Assembly: GCF_001661345.1 (NCBI RefSeq)
Contig: NW_017962913.1
Coordinates: 2,616,694-2,680,693 of the forward strand
DNA length: 64,000 bases
Direction of reading: 5' to 3'
Origin: Ascoidea rubescens DSM 1968
Lineage: Eukaryota > Ascomycota > Saccharomycetes > Ascoideales > Ascoideaceae
The notes beneath the pieces were generated by a model. It worked only from the letters and a program-made list of their open reading frames with translations, had not been told where the DNA came from and searched no databases. Position 1 is the first letter of the stretch. Every line of letters begins with the position of its first letter. The translations under genes were made by a program, and so were the position numbers. This document shows positions 51,118-62,296 of the stretch, piece after piece.

Positions 51118-51816
51118 ACCTAGAAAACTAGAAAACAAAATTAACGGTCATTAAATATATTTTATTTATATTTTTTTCAGATCCTACAAAAGATTTTTAT
51201 TAATTTTACTTTACTTTACTTTACTTTTACTTTTACTTTTACTTTTACTTTTACTTTTGTTTTTCTCAACAATTTCAATTTTATGAACGAAATGGTGTAA
51301 CGACATATACTTCAGATCTTTTTATATAAATAATTTCTTGTTTTTTTGTTCATTAGTTATATTTCACCCACGACTTACTTTTGGTTTATTCTTTTTCTCA
51401 TGACGTTGCTGATAATTCCAAAGCTCTAAAAGCAGTCGCCCGGTAACACAGGGGCATATCACGTGAAACACGCGTGTAAACTGCGTCTGCACAGCCTCTG
51501 CACGCATGCATCCTGTTTGTGCGGGGCAAACTCTGGTTGCTGAAGGAGTGCTGTTTTGTTGCCTTTTTCAGCGAGGGTGATATAATCCTTCATGAGTGGA
51601 AGAACTCTTTCTCGTTATTCACCACCCATCTCTCTTCACCTGTCGTTTCTCCTTCATTTCTCCTTCACTTCTCTGTCCTTCTTTTCTTTCTCTCCAGCAC
51701 AGGTCTTCATTCCACTCTTTCAAGCTCCAGAGAACGTCGTTGCCAGCTGAAACACCTGCTACTCACTATTCCTCCTTTGCCTGGTAGCCATTTCTGCTGT
51801 GAAACGAATACATGAA
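51118..51816. promoter_or_regulatory. GZF3 3' flank and SPO14 promoter
   Basis: The first part carries a CTTTTA tandem repeat (ACTTTACTTTTACTTTTA, 51208-51258). From about 51410 to 51800 the sequence is GC-rich and then pyrimidine-rich, with TATCACGTGAAACACGCG (51456-51473) and GCATGCATCC (51504-51513). The coding ATG is at 51817; codons before it in frame have no ATG. Confidence 0.5.
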
Positions 51817-54800
51817 ATGGGTGCCTTGGATTCAATTCTGAACCAGAACATCCCCATCAACACCATTGTCCCTGAAACTGACTCAATTCCCAACGCTGCT
51901 GGTAAGGACAACAACAATGATAGCTTGCCCCACAGCAGTCCCTCCAACTATTATGGAAACTATAGGGTCCCTCGTAATTTTTCCCAGAAGAACACCAAAC
52001 AACACCAGACTTCTCCCTTGATAAACGATGAAAACCGGGAGAACACTGACAATTTTACTCAGGATGAATTCAATTTTGAAAATAACAATAGTACAAACGA
52101 AAATCTAAACAATATACCTCCGGTTAATAGCAATACTAATTATATCAACAATCCCAACAACCCCAACAACATCACCGCCAACAATATCACCGCCAACAAT
52201 AATATCGCTCCCAAAAACACTAAATCTCATTCAAAGTTATTTGAAAAACCCATCTCATCATCAGCTAAGAAGGATCATCATCTTCCTAGATTAAACACTG
52301 TTATGAGTTTTTCAAAAAAACACGATAACAATAACACCAATAACGATTCCAATATCAACGGCAATAACAATATCGCTGAAATTGATAACAGTGATATTGT
52401 CAACAATGATATTGTCAACAATAATATTGATAACCTTAATAATCCTGCTAATCCCGATAACGATAAAGCTTTTGAAACGGAAAATCAACAAGACGCTTTG
52501 GTTGAATCATCTCATTCCCCAAGTCAATCTCAATCAAATTTATCAAATAGATTAAAACAAAGAGCTAAATCTCTTAAATCTCCAAAATTGTCCTCCAGAA
52601 AAACTTTCTTTTCAACTTCTGAATTGCCAACTCCAATTACTAAAGATCTCCCCGCAAATTCTTCACTCTCAAACAACCAACCCAATAACAACAACATCAA
52701 TAACGCCAATAATTTCTTACATCCAACCACAAGTTACGAAGAATCAAATTGGAAAAAAAGATTATCCAAACTAGCTTTATCAACTAACCCAAATGAAGAA
52801 AACCAACTTCATAAATGGAAAGAATTTAAGCATGCTCTATCCAATTTTGGAAAACAGAAAAAAGATGATAATGATCCACATTCAATGCAAAATATTCCTT
52901 CCCAAAAGTTAATAACAAAATCTGAACGAGAAGTTTATAGTGACTTACTAGCTCAAGAAAGATCAAACCACTTAATTAGCACCTTATTAGCTGGCTGTCC
53001 TGCCTCTTTATACGCCTTTTCCGTATTTTTGGATGACGAACATGATACTAAAAGAGCTCCCTTATTATTATCGCTCTTGGGTATTCAGGTTTATGATATA
53101 ACTCAAGAATACCTTAACAGAAGAAGAAAAAACCTTTCAAGACCTTATCATACTCATACTTTAACTTTCGGTTCTTTTCAACAGTTTAAAGATAATAATT
53201 ATAATCAGAATGCTCAAAATACTCAAAATACTCAAAATAACATCAATATAAATAATATTAGTGGCCTTAACAATAACACCATTCCCAATTCCAGTAGTAT
53301 TAACAACAATATTGATGGCTATCTCTTAAACAATAACTCGGTCCCTCAAACTCCAAATCCAAATTCTGCTCCAACTTCTGCTACACAAACAAATTTTGAA
53401 TCCAAACCAACAACCTCAGATTTCAAATTTATCAAAAATAGAAAATTTAAAATATTCTTGGAATACGGTGTTGGCCCTGATAGAGTTAAATGGTCAATTA
53501 TAAAAGATTATAAAGAAATTGAAAATTTACAACAAAAATTCAAGATTTACTTCTTGCAAAATAACACCTTTGGTATTGGTTATAAGCCTCCTGTTTTGCC
53601 CAAATTTCCAAAAATTCATAGTCATACCTTGTCTCGTAGCAATACAACAAACAGTTTGAAAAATTTAGCTTATGATAACAACTCCGGTTATTCTATTGCT
53701 CGTGATGATGCTCTATCAAATTACCAACTGCAACTGCAAAAATCTCAACTGATAAAAACTAAAAATAAATCAATGCCTCAATCACAACAACATCCACCAC
53801 TACCAAAAATCCCAATTACTATACAGGATGAGCTGAATTCTAATAATCCAATCCATGTTGATGCAAATAGGTTATCTTTATCTCCAGCTTCTACTTCAAG
53901 CTCAAACTCAAACTCCACCACTTCTTCATCTTCAAGCTCCCAATCTTCTAGATCGCATCTTCATCGCATTTCCTCCAGAATTTCTTCTTTTAAAGATAAC
54001 ATACATCAAAAAATTCACCCTCATTTAATTTATGAAACCCCACAGGGTCAACTTTTATTGTCTGATCCTGGCTTTTATGCAAGAAAAATTGAAAACTACT
54101 TCAAAGAACTAAACATGGCTTTAACACTAAGACCTCAATCTAATAGATTGTTTCAATTTTATGAATTATCTCCGATCAGTGTTCTTTTATCATATGAAAT
54201 AGGTTATGTTGGAAAACAAGGGTTGTTACTTATTCGTTCTAGTGCAAAATCACAAGGTTGGAGGGTTCATCATTTTAGAGCTAGAGATATAAAAGCAATG
54301 TATAAAAGACATACAACAAAATGGTTTCTTGTTAGGAACTCTTATATTATGTACGTAGCAGATATTAATTCCACAACACCCCTAGAAGTGTTTTTAGTAG
54401 ATTCTGATTTTCAAATCAAATATGCTGGTCATGATGATAAAGATTCTGATTCATCTTCTGATGAAGAAAATGATGATTGGATAGATGATGAAGAATTGTC
54501 TTTATTAGAAGGTTCTAGTGGTAGAAAGAATAAAAAGGATCCAACCGTTCCTAAAAATATTAGAAAAGTTGCTCTACATTTCAACTTTTCTGTAATGAAT
54601 AGTGAACGTAAATTAAAGATGTTTGCAGCTTCTAAAAAACAATTAAGACTATGGATTAGGTCTATAAAATTGATGCAAGAGAAAACAATTTGGTCTCAAA
54701 AACATCGTTTTAATTCTTTTGCCCCAGTGCGTCATAATTGTTTTGCTCAATGGTTTGTCGATGGTAGGGATTATTTTTGGGCAGCTTCTTCTGCTATCTT

Positions 54801-57800
54801 AATGGCTAAAGATACTATTTTTATTCATGATTGGTGGTTAACGCCCGAACTTTACTTGAGAAGACCAGCAAATGGTAATGAAGAATACAGAATAGATAGA
54901 TTATTAAAGAGAAAGGCTGAAGAGGGTGTTAAAATATTTGTTATTGTTTACAGAAATCTTGGTGAATTTGTTGTTACCGATTCTTTATGGACAAAGCATT
55001 CTTTAATGGACTTACATGACAATATTAGGGTGATCAGATCACCCAATCAATTTTTACAAAACACTTTTTTCTGGGCTCACCATGAAAAATTATTAATAAT
55101 TGATCAAACTGTTGCATTTTTGGGTGGTATTGATCTATGTTTTGGAAGATATGATACACCTGATCATGTCTTGGTTGATGATTCTCCATATGATTTTGCT
55201 TCAAACTTGGAAAATATAAGTATGAAAAATTTAAAAAATCTAAAATGGCGAACATTTCCAGGAAAAGATTACTCTAATCCTAGGGTTAAAGATTTCACTG
55301 AACTAGACAAACCACATGAATCAATGTATGATAGAAAAATAGTTCCAAGAATGCCTTGGCACGATGTTCATATGTTTACAGCTGGTCAAATTGCTAGGGA
55401 TCTATCAAGGCATTTTGTTCAAAGATGGAATTACTTGTTAAGACAAAAAAGGCCTTCAAGACCTACTCCTTTACTTTTACCTCCTTCTGATTTAACAGAT
55501 AAAGAAATTGCTGAACTTGGTTTCAAAGGAACAAATGAAATCCAATTACTTCGATCATCTGCTAGTTGGTCATTAGGATTAAAAGATATTGAACAGAGTA
55601 TTCAAAACGCTTATCTTAAGTTGATTGAGACTTCAGAACATTTTGTTTATATTGAAAATCAATTTTTTGTTACTGCATGTGCTTTTGATAACACTATCAT
55701 TGAAAACAGAATTGGTGATGCTTTAGTCGATAGAATTATTCGTGCTCACAAAGAAAGAACCCCTTGGAGAGCTGTAATTATAATTCCATTAATGCCAGGG
55801 TTTGAATCCCAGGTGGATGAATCTGAAGGTTCTTCTCTTAGAGTCATTATTCAATGTCAGTATATGTCTATTTCTAGAGGTAGCACTTCTATATTTGCAA
55901 AGCTAAGAAAACTTAAGATTGAACCAAATGACTATATTCAATTTTTCAGTTTAAGAAAATGGGGTAGAATCGGTCCATATAGGCAAATCGTTTCTGAGCA
56001 ATTGTATATTCATGCTAAAACTATGATTGTTGATGACAGGGTTGCGATTATTGGTTCTGCAAATATAAATGAAAGGTCAATGAGAGGAAACAGAGATTCT
56101 GAGGTGGCTGCAATAGTTAGAGATACTGATACTGTTAAAATAAAAATGGCCGGAAAACCATACATTGGAGGTAGATTCGCCCACAGTTTAAGGGTTAGAT
56201 TAATGAGAGAACATTTAGGAATTGATGTTGATGTTCTTGATATTGTTGAAAGAAAATTCAATCAAATTTCTGAGATGGCTAAAACTGAAGAGGGAATGGA
56301 AGCTGTTACTATAAATGCAGCTGATGCTGATTTAAAAATTAAGTCTTCTATGGTTGAATTAGCTGCCAGAGATGTTTTAAATCAGCCTAATGGAACACGA
56401 AGGTGGAAGAAGCGTCAAAGACAAAAACAAAAAGAAAAGGAAAAAGAGGAAATGCCAAATGAAAACATCAGACTTCCACGAACTAAACTAAATACTCGAT
56501 CAGATACAGAAAGAATTTATAAATCCTTTAACAATTATGATGAAAATGAAGGTATAAGAGAATACAAACAATTTTCATCTGACCCTCGTATAACCCATAA
56601 TAAAAGTCACAGGGATGATGTTTCTAATTATGCTTCAAATCAATTATTTAAAAAATCAAAAATATTAGCATCAACTGCTTTGAAAAATTGGGCTATTGAA
56701 ACAATGGCTCAAAAAAATGATTTTTTCTTGCCAAATTATGAAAAAGTGATTGAATTTTTAGAGGATGATGGATTTATCAATCAGAACGAGATTACGTCCC
56801 TTAATATTAACAATTTATCTACTGAAAATAAGAAAATAATTTTAGAAAAAGATGAACAACGATGGGAAATGCTTAAAAGGATATCTTATTTGCAAAGAGT
56901 AGCTGCCAAACAAAATTTACAAGAAAAGGAAGAGGCTCAAAAGAAATTAAATGTTGGCATCATGTCTGAAATTCAGCAATCACCAAATGGCGTTACGGTT
57001 AATGCCAGTGAACCTGATAAAGGCTCTGCTGAATTCGGTACTGCAGAAAATATGAGCCATTCTAATTCTCAAAATGTTTCAACTCAATCTGCAGATACCG
57101 CAGATAGTGGAAATCATCTTCGAATTGGTTCTGTAAAAGTGGATCCAAATACAGACTCTGTTGGATCAAATGGAAATATCCCTATTACTCATTTAGAAGA
57201 TGATGAAATCAAAGAGTTACTATCTAGGACTCTTGATGGAATTGATTATAAAAAATTTGTTGATCCATATGGATTTGATGATCCATTGGATGAAGATTTT
57301 TATGAAGATGTATGGTTTGATATTGCAGAAAGTAATACTAAATTATTTAGATTGGTTTTCCATTGTCAACCTGATGATACTATTTTAACTTGGAATGATT
57401 ATAAAGAGTATTCTGATCTCAGTGCAGCATTTAAGTTAGTTCAAGATCAAGAAGCAGAGATTAGAAAAGAATTAAATTTCGATTCAGTTAGTTTGGATGA
57501 TGGAGAAGAAGTTGATGAACAGACAGATGATGTGAATGCAACTAATAAAACTAATAGTTCAAGACCTAAATTGGACAGAAATAAGACATATGCCTCTATT
57601 CGTAATAGTACTATTATTAATATCAATGATCTTAACTCTAAAGATGGTCTTATTGGGGCCCCTCCAATGAAGCATCCACCTGAGAATAATAGTGATAGAG
57701 ATAGTTTAAGAAGAAAAAAAGTGGGTAGTTTTATTGCTAAAAGAAAATTAAATCAAAATCCTTCTTTTATTAAAGAAGAGGAAGATGAACAAATAGAAAA

Positions 57801-58224
57801 CAAAAGAGGTAGTTATGCAAACGGATTGAAAAGTTCTCCTGCAACATTTGTTAACCAATCAGATGATGGATATGGAGATTCAGATGGGTATGGTAAAATG
57901 AGAAAAAATAAAACATCTATTTCTCCGGAAAAGTTTGAAGAAGTTACATTAAATGGCACAATTAGTGGTAATTCAATCAAAAAAGATGCACGATATTCAA
58001 GTGGGGATAAGAAAAGAAGAATTCGAACTAGAACCAATACATTTGGATCTAGAGGAATGTATCATGGCGAAAGAATATTTGACAGAGAAACAGCTGAAAA
58101 GATTTTGAGTAATGTTCAAGGAAATTTGGTTTTGTTCCCTGTTAATTGGTTAGCAAATGAGTTGGAAAGTAACAATTGGTTCACAACGACAGACAGGTTG
58201 CCACCAATTGAAATTTATGACTAG
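51817..58224 (+). CDS. SPO14: phospholipase D (Spo14/Pld1 type, PX-PH-HKD)
   Basis: A 2135-residue enzyme hydrolysing phosphatidylcholine to phosphatidic acid and choline; S. cerevisiae Spo14 has 1683. The first 500 residues are Asn/Ser-rich. A PX domain starts near 535 (FKFIKNRKFKIFLEYGVGPD) with a long Ser-rich insert inside it. A PH domain spans about 800-950 (LLLIRSSAKSQGWRVHHFRA, TTKWFLVRNSYIMYV). The two catalytic HKD motifs are intact: HHEKLLIID (about 1088) in HHEKLLIIDQTVAFLGGIDL, and HAKTMIVDD (about 1399) followed by GSANINERSMRGNRDSE. The C-terminal region ends with the family's VLFPVNWLANELESNNWF-like tail. In yeast the enzyme is required for prospore membrane formation in meiosis and for Sec14-independent secretion. 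The start codon at 51817 gives MGALDSILNQNIP. Confidence 0.97.
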   Translation: MGALDSILNQNIPINTIVPETDSIPNAAGKDNNNDSLPHSSPSNYYGNYRVPRNFSQKNTKQHQTSPLINDENRENTDNFTQDEFNFENNNSTNENLNNIPPVNSNTNYINNPNNPNNITANNITANNNIAPKNTKSHSKLFEKPISSSAKKDHHLPRLNTVMSFSKKHDNNNTNNDSNINGNNNIAEIDNSDIVNNDIVNNNIDNLNNPANPDNDKAFETENQQDALVESSHSPSQSQSNLSNRLKQRAKSLKSPKLSSRKTFFSTSELPTPITKDLPANSSLSNNQPNNNNINNANNFLHPTTSYEESNWKKRLSKLALSTNPNEENQLHKWKEFKHALSNFGKQKKDDNDPHSMQNIPSQKLITKSEREVYSDLLAQERSNHLISTLLAGCPASLYAFSVFLDDEHDTKRAPLLLSLLGIQVYDITQEYLNRRRKNLSRPYHTHTLTFGSFQQFKDNNYNQNAQNTQNTQNNININNISGLNNNTIPNSSSINNNIDGYLLNNNSVPQTPNPNSAPTSATQTNFESKPTTSDFKFIKNRKFKIFLEYGVGPDRVKWSIIKDYKEIENLQQKFKIYFLQNNTFGIGYKPPVLPKFPKIHSHTLSRSNTTNSLKNLAYDNNSGYSIARDDALSNYQLQLQKSQLIKTKNKSMPQSQQHPPLPKIPITIQDELNSNNPIHVDANRLSLSPASTSSSNSNSTTSSSSSSQSSRSHLHRISSRISSFKDNIHQKIHPHLIYETPQGQLLLSDPGFYARKIENYFKELNMALTLRPQSNRLFQFYELSPISVLLSYEIGYVGKQGLLLIRSSAKSQGWRVHHFRARDIKAMYKRHTTKWFLVRNSYIMYVADINSTTPLEVFLVDSDFQIKYAGHDDKDSDSSSDEENDDWIDDEELSLLEGSSGRKNKKDPTVPKNIRKVALHFNFSVMNSERKLKMFAASKKQLRLWIRSIKLMQEKTIWSQKHRFNSFAPVRHNCFAQWFVDGRDYFWAASSAILMAKDTIFIHDWWLTPELYLRRPANGNEEYRIDRLLKRKAEEGVKIFVIVYRNLGEFVVTDSLWTKHSLMDLHDNIRVIRSPNQFLQNTFFWAHHEKLLIIDQTVAFLGGIDLCFGRYDTPDHVLVDDSPYDFASNLENISMKNLKNLKWRTFPGKDYSNPRVKDFTELDKPHESMYDRKIVPRMPWHDVHMFTAGQIARDLSRHFVQRWNYLLRQKRPSRPTPLLLPPSDLTDKEIAELGFKGTNEIQLLRSSASWSLGLKDIEQSIQNAYLKLIETSEHFVYIENQFFVTACAFDNTIIENRIGDALVDRIIRAHKERTPWRAVIIIPLMPGFESQVDESEGSSLRVIIQCQYMSISRGSTSIFAKLRKLKIEPNDYIQFFSLRKWGRIGPYRQIVSEQLYIHAKTMIVDDRVAIIGSANINERSMRGNRDSEVAAIVRDTDTVKIKMAGKPYIGGRFAHSLRVRLMREHLGIDVDVLDIVERKFNQISEMAKTEEGMEAVTINAADADLKIKSSMVELAARDVLNQPNGTRRWKKRQRQKQKEKEKEEMPNENIRLPRTKLNTRSDTERIYKSFNNYDENEGIREYKQFSSDPRITHNKSHRDDVSNYASNQLFKKSKILASTALKNWAIETMAQKNDFFLPNYEKVIEFLEDDGFINQNEITSLNINNLSTENKKIILEKDEQRWEMLKRISYLQRVAAKQNLQEKEEAQKKLNVGIMSEIQQSPNGVTVNASEPDKGSAEFGTAENMSHSNSQNVSTQSADTADSGNHLRIGSVKVDPNTDSVGSNGNIPITHLEDDEIKELLSRTLDGIDYKKFVDPYGFDDPLDEDFYEDVWFDIAESNTKLFRLVFHCQPDDTILTWNDYKEYSDLSAAFKLVQDQEAEIRKELNFDSVSLDDGEEVDEQTDDVNATNKTNSSRPKLDRNKTYASIRNSTIININDLNSKDGLIGAPPMKHPPENNSDRDSLRRKKVGSFIAKRKLNQNPSFIKEEEDEQIENKRGSYANGLKSSPATFVNQSDDGYGDSDGYGKMRKNKTSISPEKFEEVTLNGTISGNSIKKDARYSSGDKKRRIRTRTNTFGSRGMYHGERIFDRETAEKILSNVQGNLVLFPVNWLANELESNNWFTTTDRLPPIEIYD

Positions 58225-58388
58225 TTTTATAAAAAATTGTCTTGGTTTTTTTTTTGCTTATTTTTTTCTATTTTTTTCTTTCTTTTGGTTTGAAGATTGG
58301 TTTTTAATAAATTAACCACAAATGATTTATTTAATGCTTTGAAAAAGTTTCATTTTCATCTTCATTTTTATTGTTAATTTTTTTATTT

Positions 58389-58467
<79 letters not shown>

Positions 58468-58763
58468 TATTATTATTATTATTATCATTATTATTATTTT
58501 GATATTAATTTTAGTTTTAGTTTCTACGTTAATTTATAATTGTTTTTTAATTTTTTTTTCTTGAGATTAAAACATTTAATGGATATCAGTTAATAGATAA
58601 TTGTCCTTCTTCTAGATTAAAAGTAATATTAAGATAAAGTGATTGATAATATGAAGTATAAAAAGAGAAATGAGGCTTAATTATTAACATAAAGATGATA
58701 ACGATCATGATGCTAATAATAAAATTGATAAAATTGATAAAAAAATAACGAAATTGACGAAAA
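58225..58763. other. convergent intergenic region with long ATT microsatellite
   Basis: T-rich 3' flank of SPO14, then an (ATT)n array (58391-58497), then AT-rich DNA up to DID2. No gene is seen. Confidence 0.7.
58391..58497. repeat. (ATT)n microsatellite, about 36 units
   Basis: Nearly uninterrupted ATT array with single changes near 58463 and 58486. It is the longest simple repeat in the window and lies outside any gene. Confidence 0.95.
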
Positions 58764-59482
58764 TTAAGATCTTAAGGCTCTTAATCTTTCGGTTAATCTG
58801 TTTTCTCTTTCTTCATCAACTTTGGTTACATTTTCTTTCAAGGATTCTTCATCGACTTTGACGGTATTTAAATTATGTTTAATTTCCAAGCCAGCTTCAT
58901 CAGCTATTTTATTCATTAATAGATCAACTTCTTCTTGTGGAGTAGTTAAAGCACTTACGTCATTAGTGACATTTTCATAATAATTAGCAGTTGAATCCAA
59001 TTCCTCAAACTGGTTTTCAAATTTATCCATTACAAGTGAGATTTTTTCTAAATTCATTGATTGTAAAGCTCTATCCATTCCTTTAATAACTTGTGACATT
59101 CCACCTGTAACTTGTCTCATTGTAACGGCAGTTTGGACTCTACTTGCAACAGCATCAATTCTGGAGGCGAGTTTTAGTAGATTCAATCGTTCGTTGCTTT
59201 TACGTATAGCATTTTGGGCATATAGTTGAGCTATATCGTTATTGCCCTGAAGCATTGCCTTTTTGACTTTTGCTTTTTCTTTTTGTTCTTCCTTTGTAGT
59301 TCTTTGAGCTTGTCTGTTGAGTTGTTTTGCAGTAAACTAATTCAACGAGTAAATAAACAAAATAAGACAAAAAAGAGAATTAAAATAAGAGTTCCTTAGT
59401 TAGTAAAAATTCATCAGACAGCAGATAGGACAGGAGCAAAACATACCTTTAGCTGGAATAGTGAGTTTTCTAAGCTGGACAT
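58764..59482 (-). CDS. DID2: ESCRT-III associated protein Did2/Vps46 (CHMP1), one intron
   Basis: A spliced gene of 202 residues (S. cerevisiae Did2 has 204). Exon 1 (59447-59482) encodes MSSLENSLFQLK. Exon 2 (58764-59336) begins FTAKQLNRQAQRTTKEEQKE and continues AMLQGNNDIAQLYAQNAIRK. The joined sequence matches the Did2 start (LENTLFQLKFTSKQLQKQA in S. cerevisiae). Conserved blocks include LLKLASRIDAVASRVQTAV, TMRQVTGGMSQVIKGMDRAL and MDKFENQFEELD. The extreme C-terminus ENRLTERLRALRS is the MIT-interacting motif that binds Vps4 and Vta1. The protein acts late in multivesicular body formation to recruit Vps4 for ESCRT-III disassembly. Confidence 0.97.
59337..59446 (-). other. DID2 intron (110 bases)
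   Basis: On the minus strand: GTATGT donor at 59446-59441, TACTAAC branch point at 59405-59399 and a TTAG acceptor ending at 59337. It is inserted after codon 12, in phase 0. Confidence 0.93.
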
Positions 59483-59739
59483 AGTGATATTGTGAGTTTT
59501 TCTGAATTGGGTTGAAGCAAAAAAGTATTGGTTTAGGAGTATATTCTGGAGAAAGGCAAGAACAGACACTGATGGTGATGATGCTGATAACACTGATGGT
59601 ATCAAAAAAAGTAAGATAAGAACCACTTTGGTGGAAAAAGGAGAAGGCCCGCAATGAGGGTACAGACATGAATATGCAAGAAACTAAGTGCCGGTGCAGA
59701 ACCAGTCTAATGGGTGAAGAAAATGCAACAAATGCACAA

Positions 59740-59940
59740 AATTGCTGTGAAAAAGATCAAAGCGATTTATTGGTTCAATCTCATGCATGTCAATGCATGG
59801 CATTCAATGAATTGCGCACTATATATATTTCCAAAAGAATCCTCACTATTTATGTCGATATTTTGCTCTGTTTTCGTAGAAATAAATATACTCTATGTAT
59901 TATCTATAACTGGCAGGAAATACATCAACAATGAAAGTTC
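59740..59940 (+). promoter_or_regulatory. conserved 5' block of the F-box/LRR family, copy B
   Basis: In order: GCTGTGAAAAAGATC (59744), TTTATTGG (59766), CTCATGCATGTCAATGCATG (59780-59799), ACTATATATATTTCC (59818-59832) and CCTCACTATTTATG. The ATG of the short F-box frame follows at 59931, about 110 bases after the TATA-like run. Copy A carries the same block with only small gaps. Confidence 0.6.
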
Positions 59941-61763
59941 AGGTTTCAACAAAAGACAGACAAAATATACTAAAGGGATTACCACCTTTCATCCTCGATG
60001 CTATTTTGACCCAACTTTCCTTTAAACAAGTCTTCTTGTCGTTGGAACCATTTCAAATTTGGAAGTAAATCAAGAATGAGGTTAAATCGTCAATATCCTT
60101 CAAAGTTTAGAATTGATTCTCAATTAATCTTTTCAGATGAATCTGTTAATTATCATTTATTTAACTTAACCACATTAAACTTGAATGATATAAACATATT
60201 TAAAATAGAATCTGTTTTTTCAAAGCTAAAAAATTTAAATAATCTTAAATTGACAGATAATTATTTTGTCAGATTGGAAAATATTCATTTTCCTGAACTG
60301 ATAAAACATTTAGATTTATCCAATAATGGAATTACAAGTATTGAAATGTTTTATTTCTAAAACATTTGCTTACTTTAAAACTAGCTTATAATAAACTAAA
60401 GGTGTTTAAAAATCTTATTGGATGTGAAGAATTAGTCGAATTAAATATAAGAAACAATTCCATTTCGAAAATCAATAATGTTTCCAAATTTAAAAAATTA
60501 AATCGTTTTATTTTGACATTGAATTCTATCAGAAATATCAAAAGCCTAAATACATTGTCAAATTTAGAAGAATTATATCTCGATTTTAATTTAATTAGCA
60601 ATATTCAAAACCTTCAGAACTTATCGAACTTAAAAGTTTTTGACTTAACTAATAACAGAATTCTGAATATTCGTACCTCCTTTATTAATTTCTGTAATTT
60701 AGAGAAATTAGTTTCAATAATAAATTATATTACAAAAATTGAAATATTTAGAACAGAATTATTATATTTAATGGCAATTGATTTATCCCGTAACCAAATA
60801 AAAATTGAACATTTTAACCAAACTAGCTTAACACTGTTAGATTTATCAAATAATAAAATTGAAAAAATTGAAAACTTGGATAAAATAACAAATTTAACCA
60901 AATTAAATTTGTTAAATAACAAAATAACAAAAATTGAAAATTTGGACAATTTACCTAACCTATCAGTGTTTTATCTATCTTTCAATAGAGTAAGAATTGT
61001 TCAAAAAATTGAAAAATTAGTCAATTTAAGTGTGATTACTTTATCACACAACAAAATTACTAGCTTTAAAATCAATGAAAATGAGATATATTTTAAAAAA
61101 TTAACTAAAATAAATATATCTGACAACAGGATAAATAAAATAAATAAAATAAAAGATTTAAGTTACTTCAAAAATTTAAAGTCTTTGAATTTATCTTATA
61201 ACTCAATATTTGAAATAAAAGATTTTAATTATTTAAATAAATTAAAGTCTTTAAATCTATCATATAACCTGATATCCGAAATTAATGGTTTGAATTGTTT
61301 AAATAATTTGAAATATTTGGACCTATCGAATAATGATATTGAAATACTAGTGCCTATTGAACACTTAAATAATTGTTCATTTATTAATCTAAGGTGCAAT
61401 TGGATAAGACAAATTCAAGATGACTCCAAAGAAACTAAAAGGCCTTCAATATTCAAAAGATTATTTAAAAGAAGAATAGCTTCACCAGTTCTTCCAAAAA
61501 ATCAGAAAATGGAAGTAGATTTAATGTTCAACCCACTACAACAAGTGGAAGGGCTTGCAAAATGGAGCAACATAAGCCATTTAGTTCTCCCTGATAGCGA
61601 ATTGAGCTTTTATAACAAAGACCTTCCACATATACCTAACATTAAAGAAATTAAGATAAGAACATCATCACGATTACGCAATGATGAATTTGATAAATTA
61701 AGGAAAATGTTTCCAGATTTAAAGATTAGCTACCAAGGAATTAATCATTTAAAAAACTTATAA
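59931..61763 (+). pseudogene. F-box and SDS22-like LRR gene, copy B (nearly whole)
   Basis: The best preserved member of the family. ATG 59931 opens a 45-codon frame with the F-box-like LPPFILDAILTQLSFKQ, ending at a stop at 60066-60068. A second frame (60076-60360) begins the repeats (YHLFNLTTLNLNDINIF, HLDLSNNGITSIEMF). After a one-base shift the long frame to 61763 carries about fifteen 22-residue repeats such as LDLSNNKIEKIENLDKITNL and LNLLNNKITKIENLDNLPNL. It ends in a cap (NNCSFINLRCNWIRQIQD, MEVDLMFNPLQQVEGLAKW) that matches copy A. Total about 600 codons. If the two breaks are base-calling errors it is an intact F-box/LRR protein, whose likely role would be an SCF substrate receptor; otherwise it is a young pseudogene. 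The LRRs are Lys/Asn/Ile-rich in line with the AT-rich genome. Confidence 0.75.
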
Positions 61764-62296
61764 CCTTTAATTGAATTTAAACATGATCAAGTCCAAAATC
61801 TCCAGCATAATAGCATTCTTGTAGCCTCAGGTTGAGATAGAACACTGAAATTTCTTTGATGCTTCTTTCCAATCTGTTATTATCTGAAAACAGGTATACT
61901 CCACGATATAAAATACTCAAGTATAGAATTATATTTAGTGTCTTGATATTTTTGTTTTATCGTTTATAATAAGTGCAAAAACTGTTTTCTATATTAAATA
62001 AAATTAAATTCTTTAGTTTTTCTATTTCTAGTTTTCTTTAACATTATGTTCAAACAATGATGTCTTTTATCATTTTTCTTTAACCCAAGTTTCGGTTTGT
62101 AGCTATCAATATAATAACTTGAACATAATTATAATTTTACATTGAGTATGACCTGAAAATCCAATATATTTCCATAAAACAAATGAAATTCTAATTGTAT
62201 TTTCAAATAATTTTAATGTTTTATTAAAAATTTTGTCAAATCAAGACTAATATTATTATCAAACTCAAATTCCCTCTCCACTAAGAGAAATTTTTG
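61764..62296. other. AT-rich flank of F-box/LRR copy B
   Basis: No open frame or notable motif is seen. It separates copy B from a weak minus-strand fragment. Confidence 0.5.

Noticed and set aside
51799-51816. Extension of SPO14 upstream of 51817
   Set aside because: There is no in-frame ATG; the frame would open with GTG, which is not a normal yeast start.
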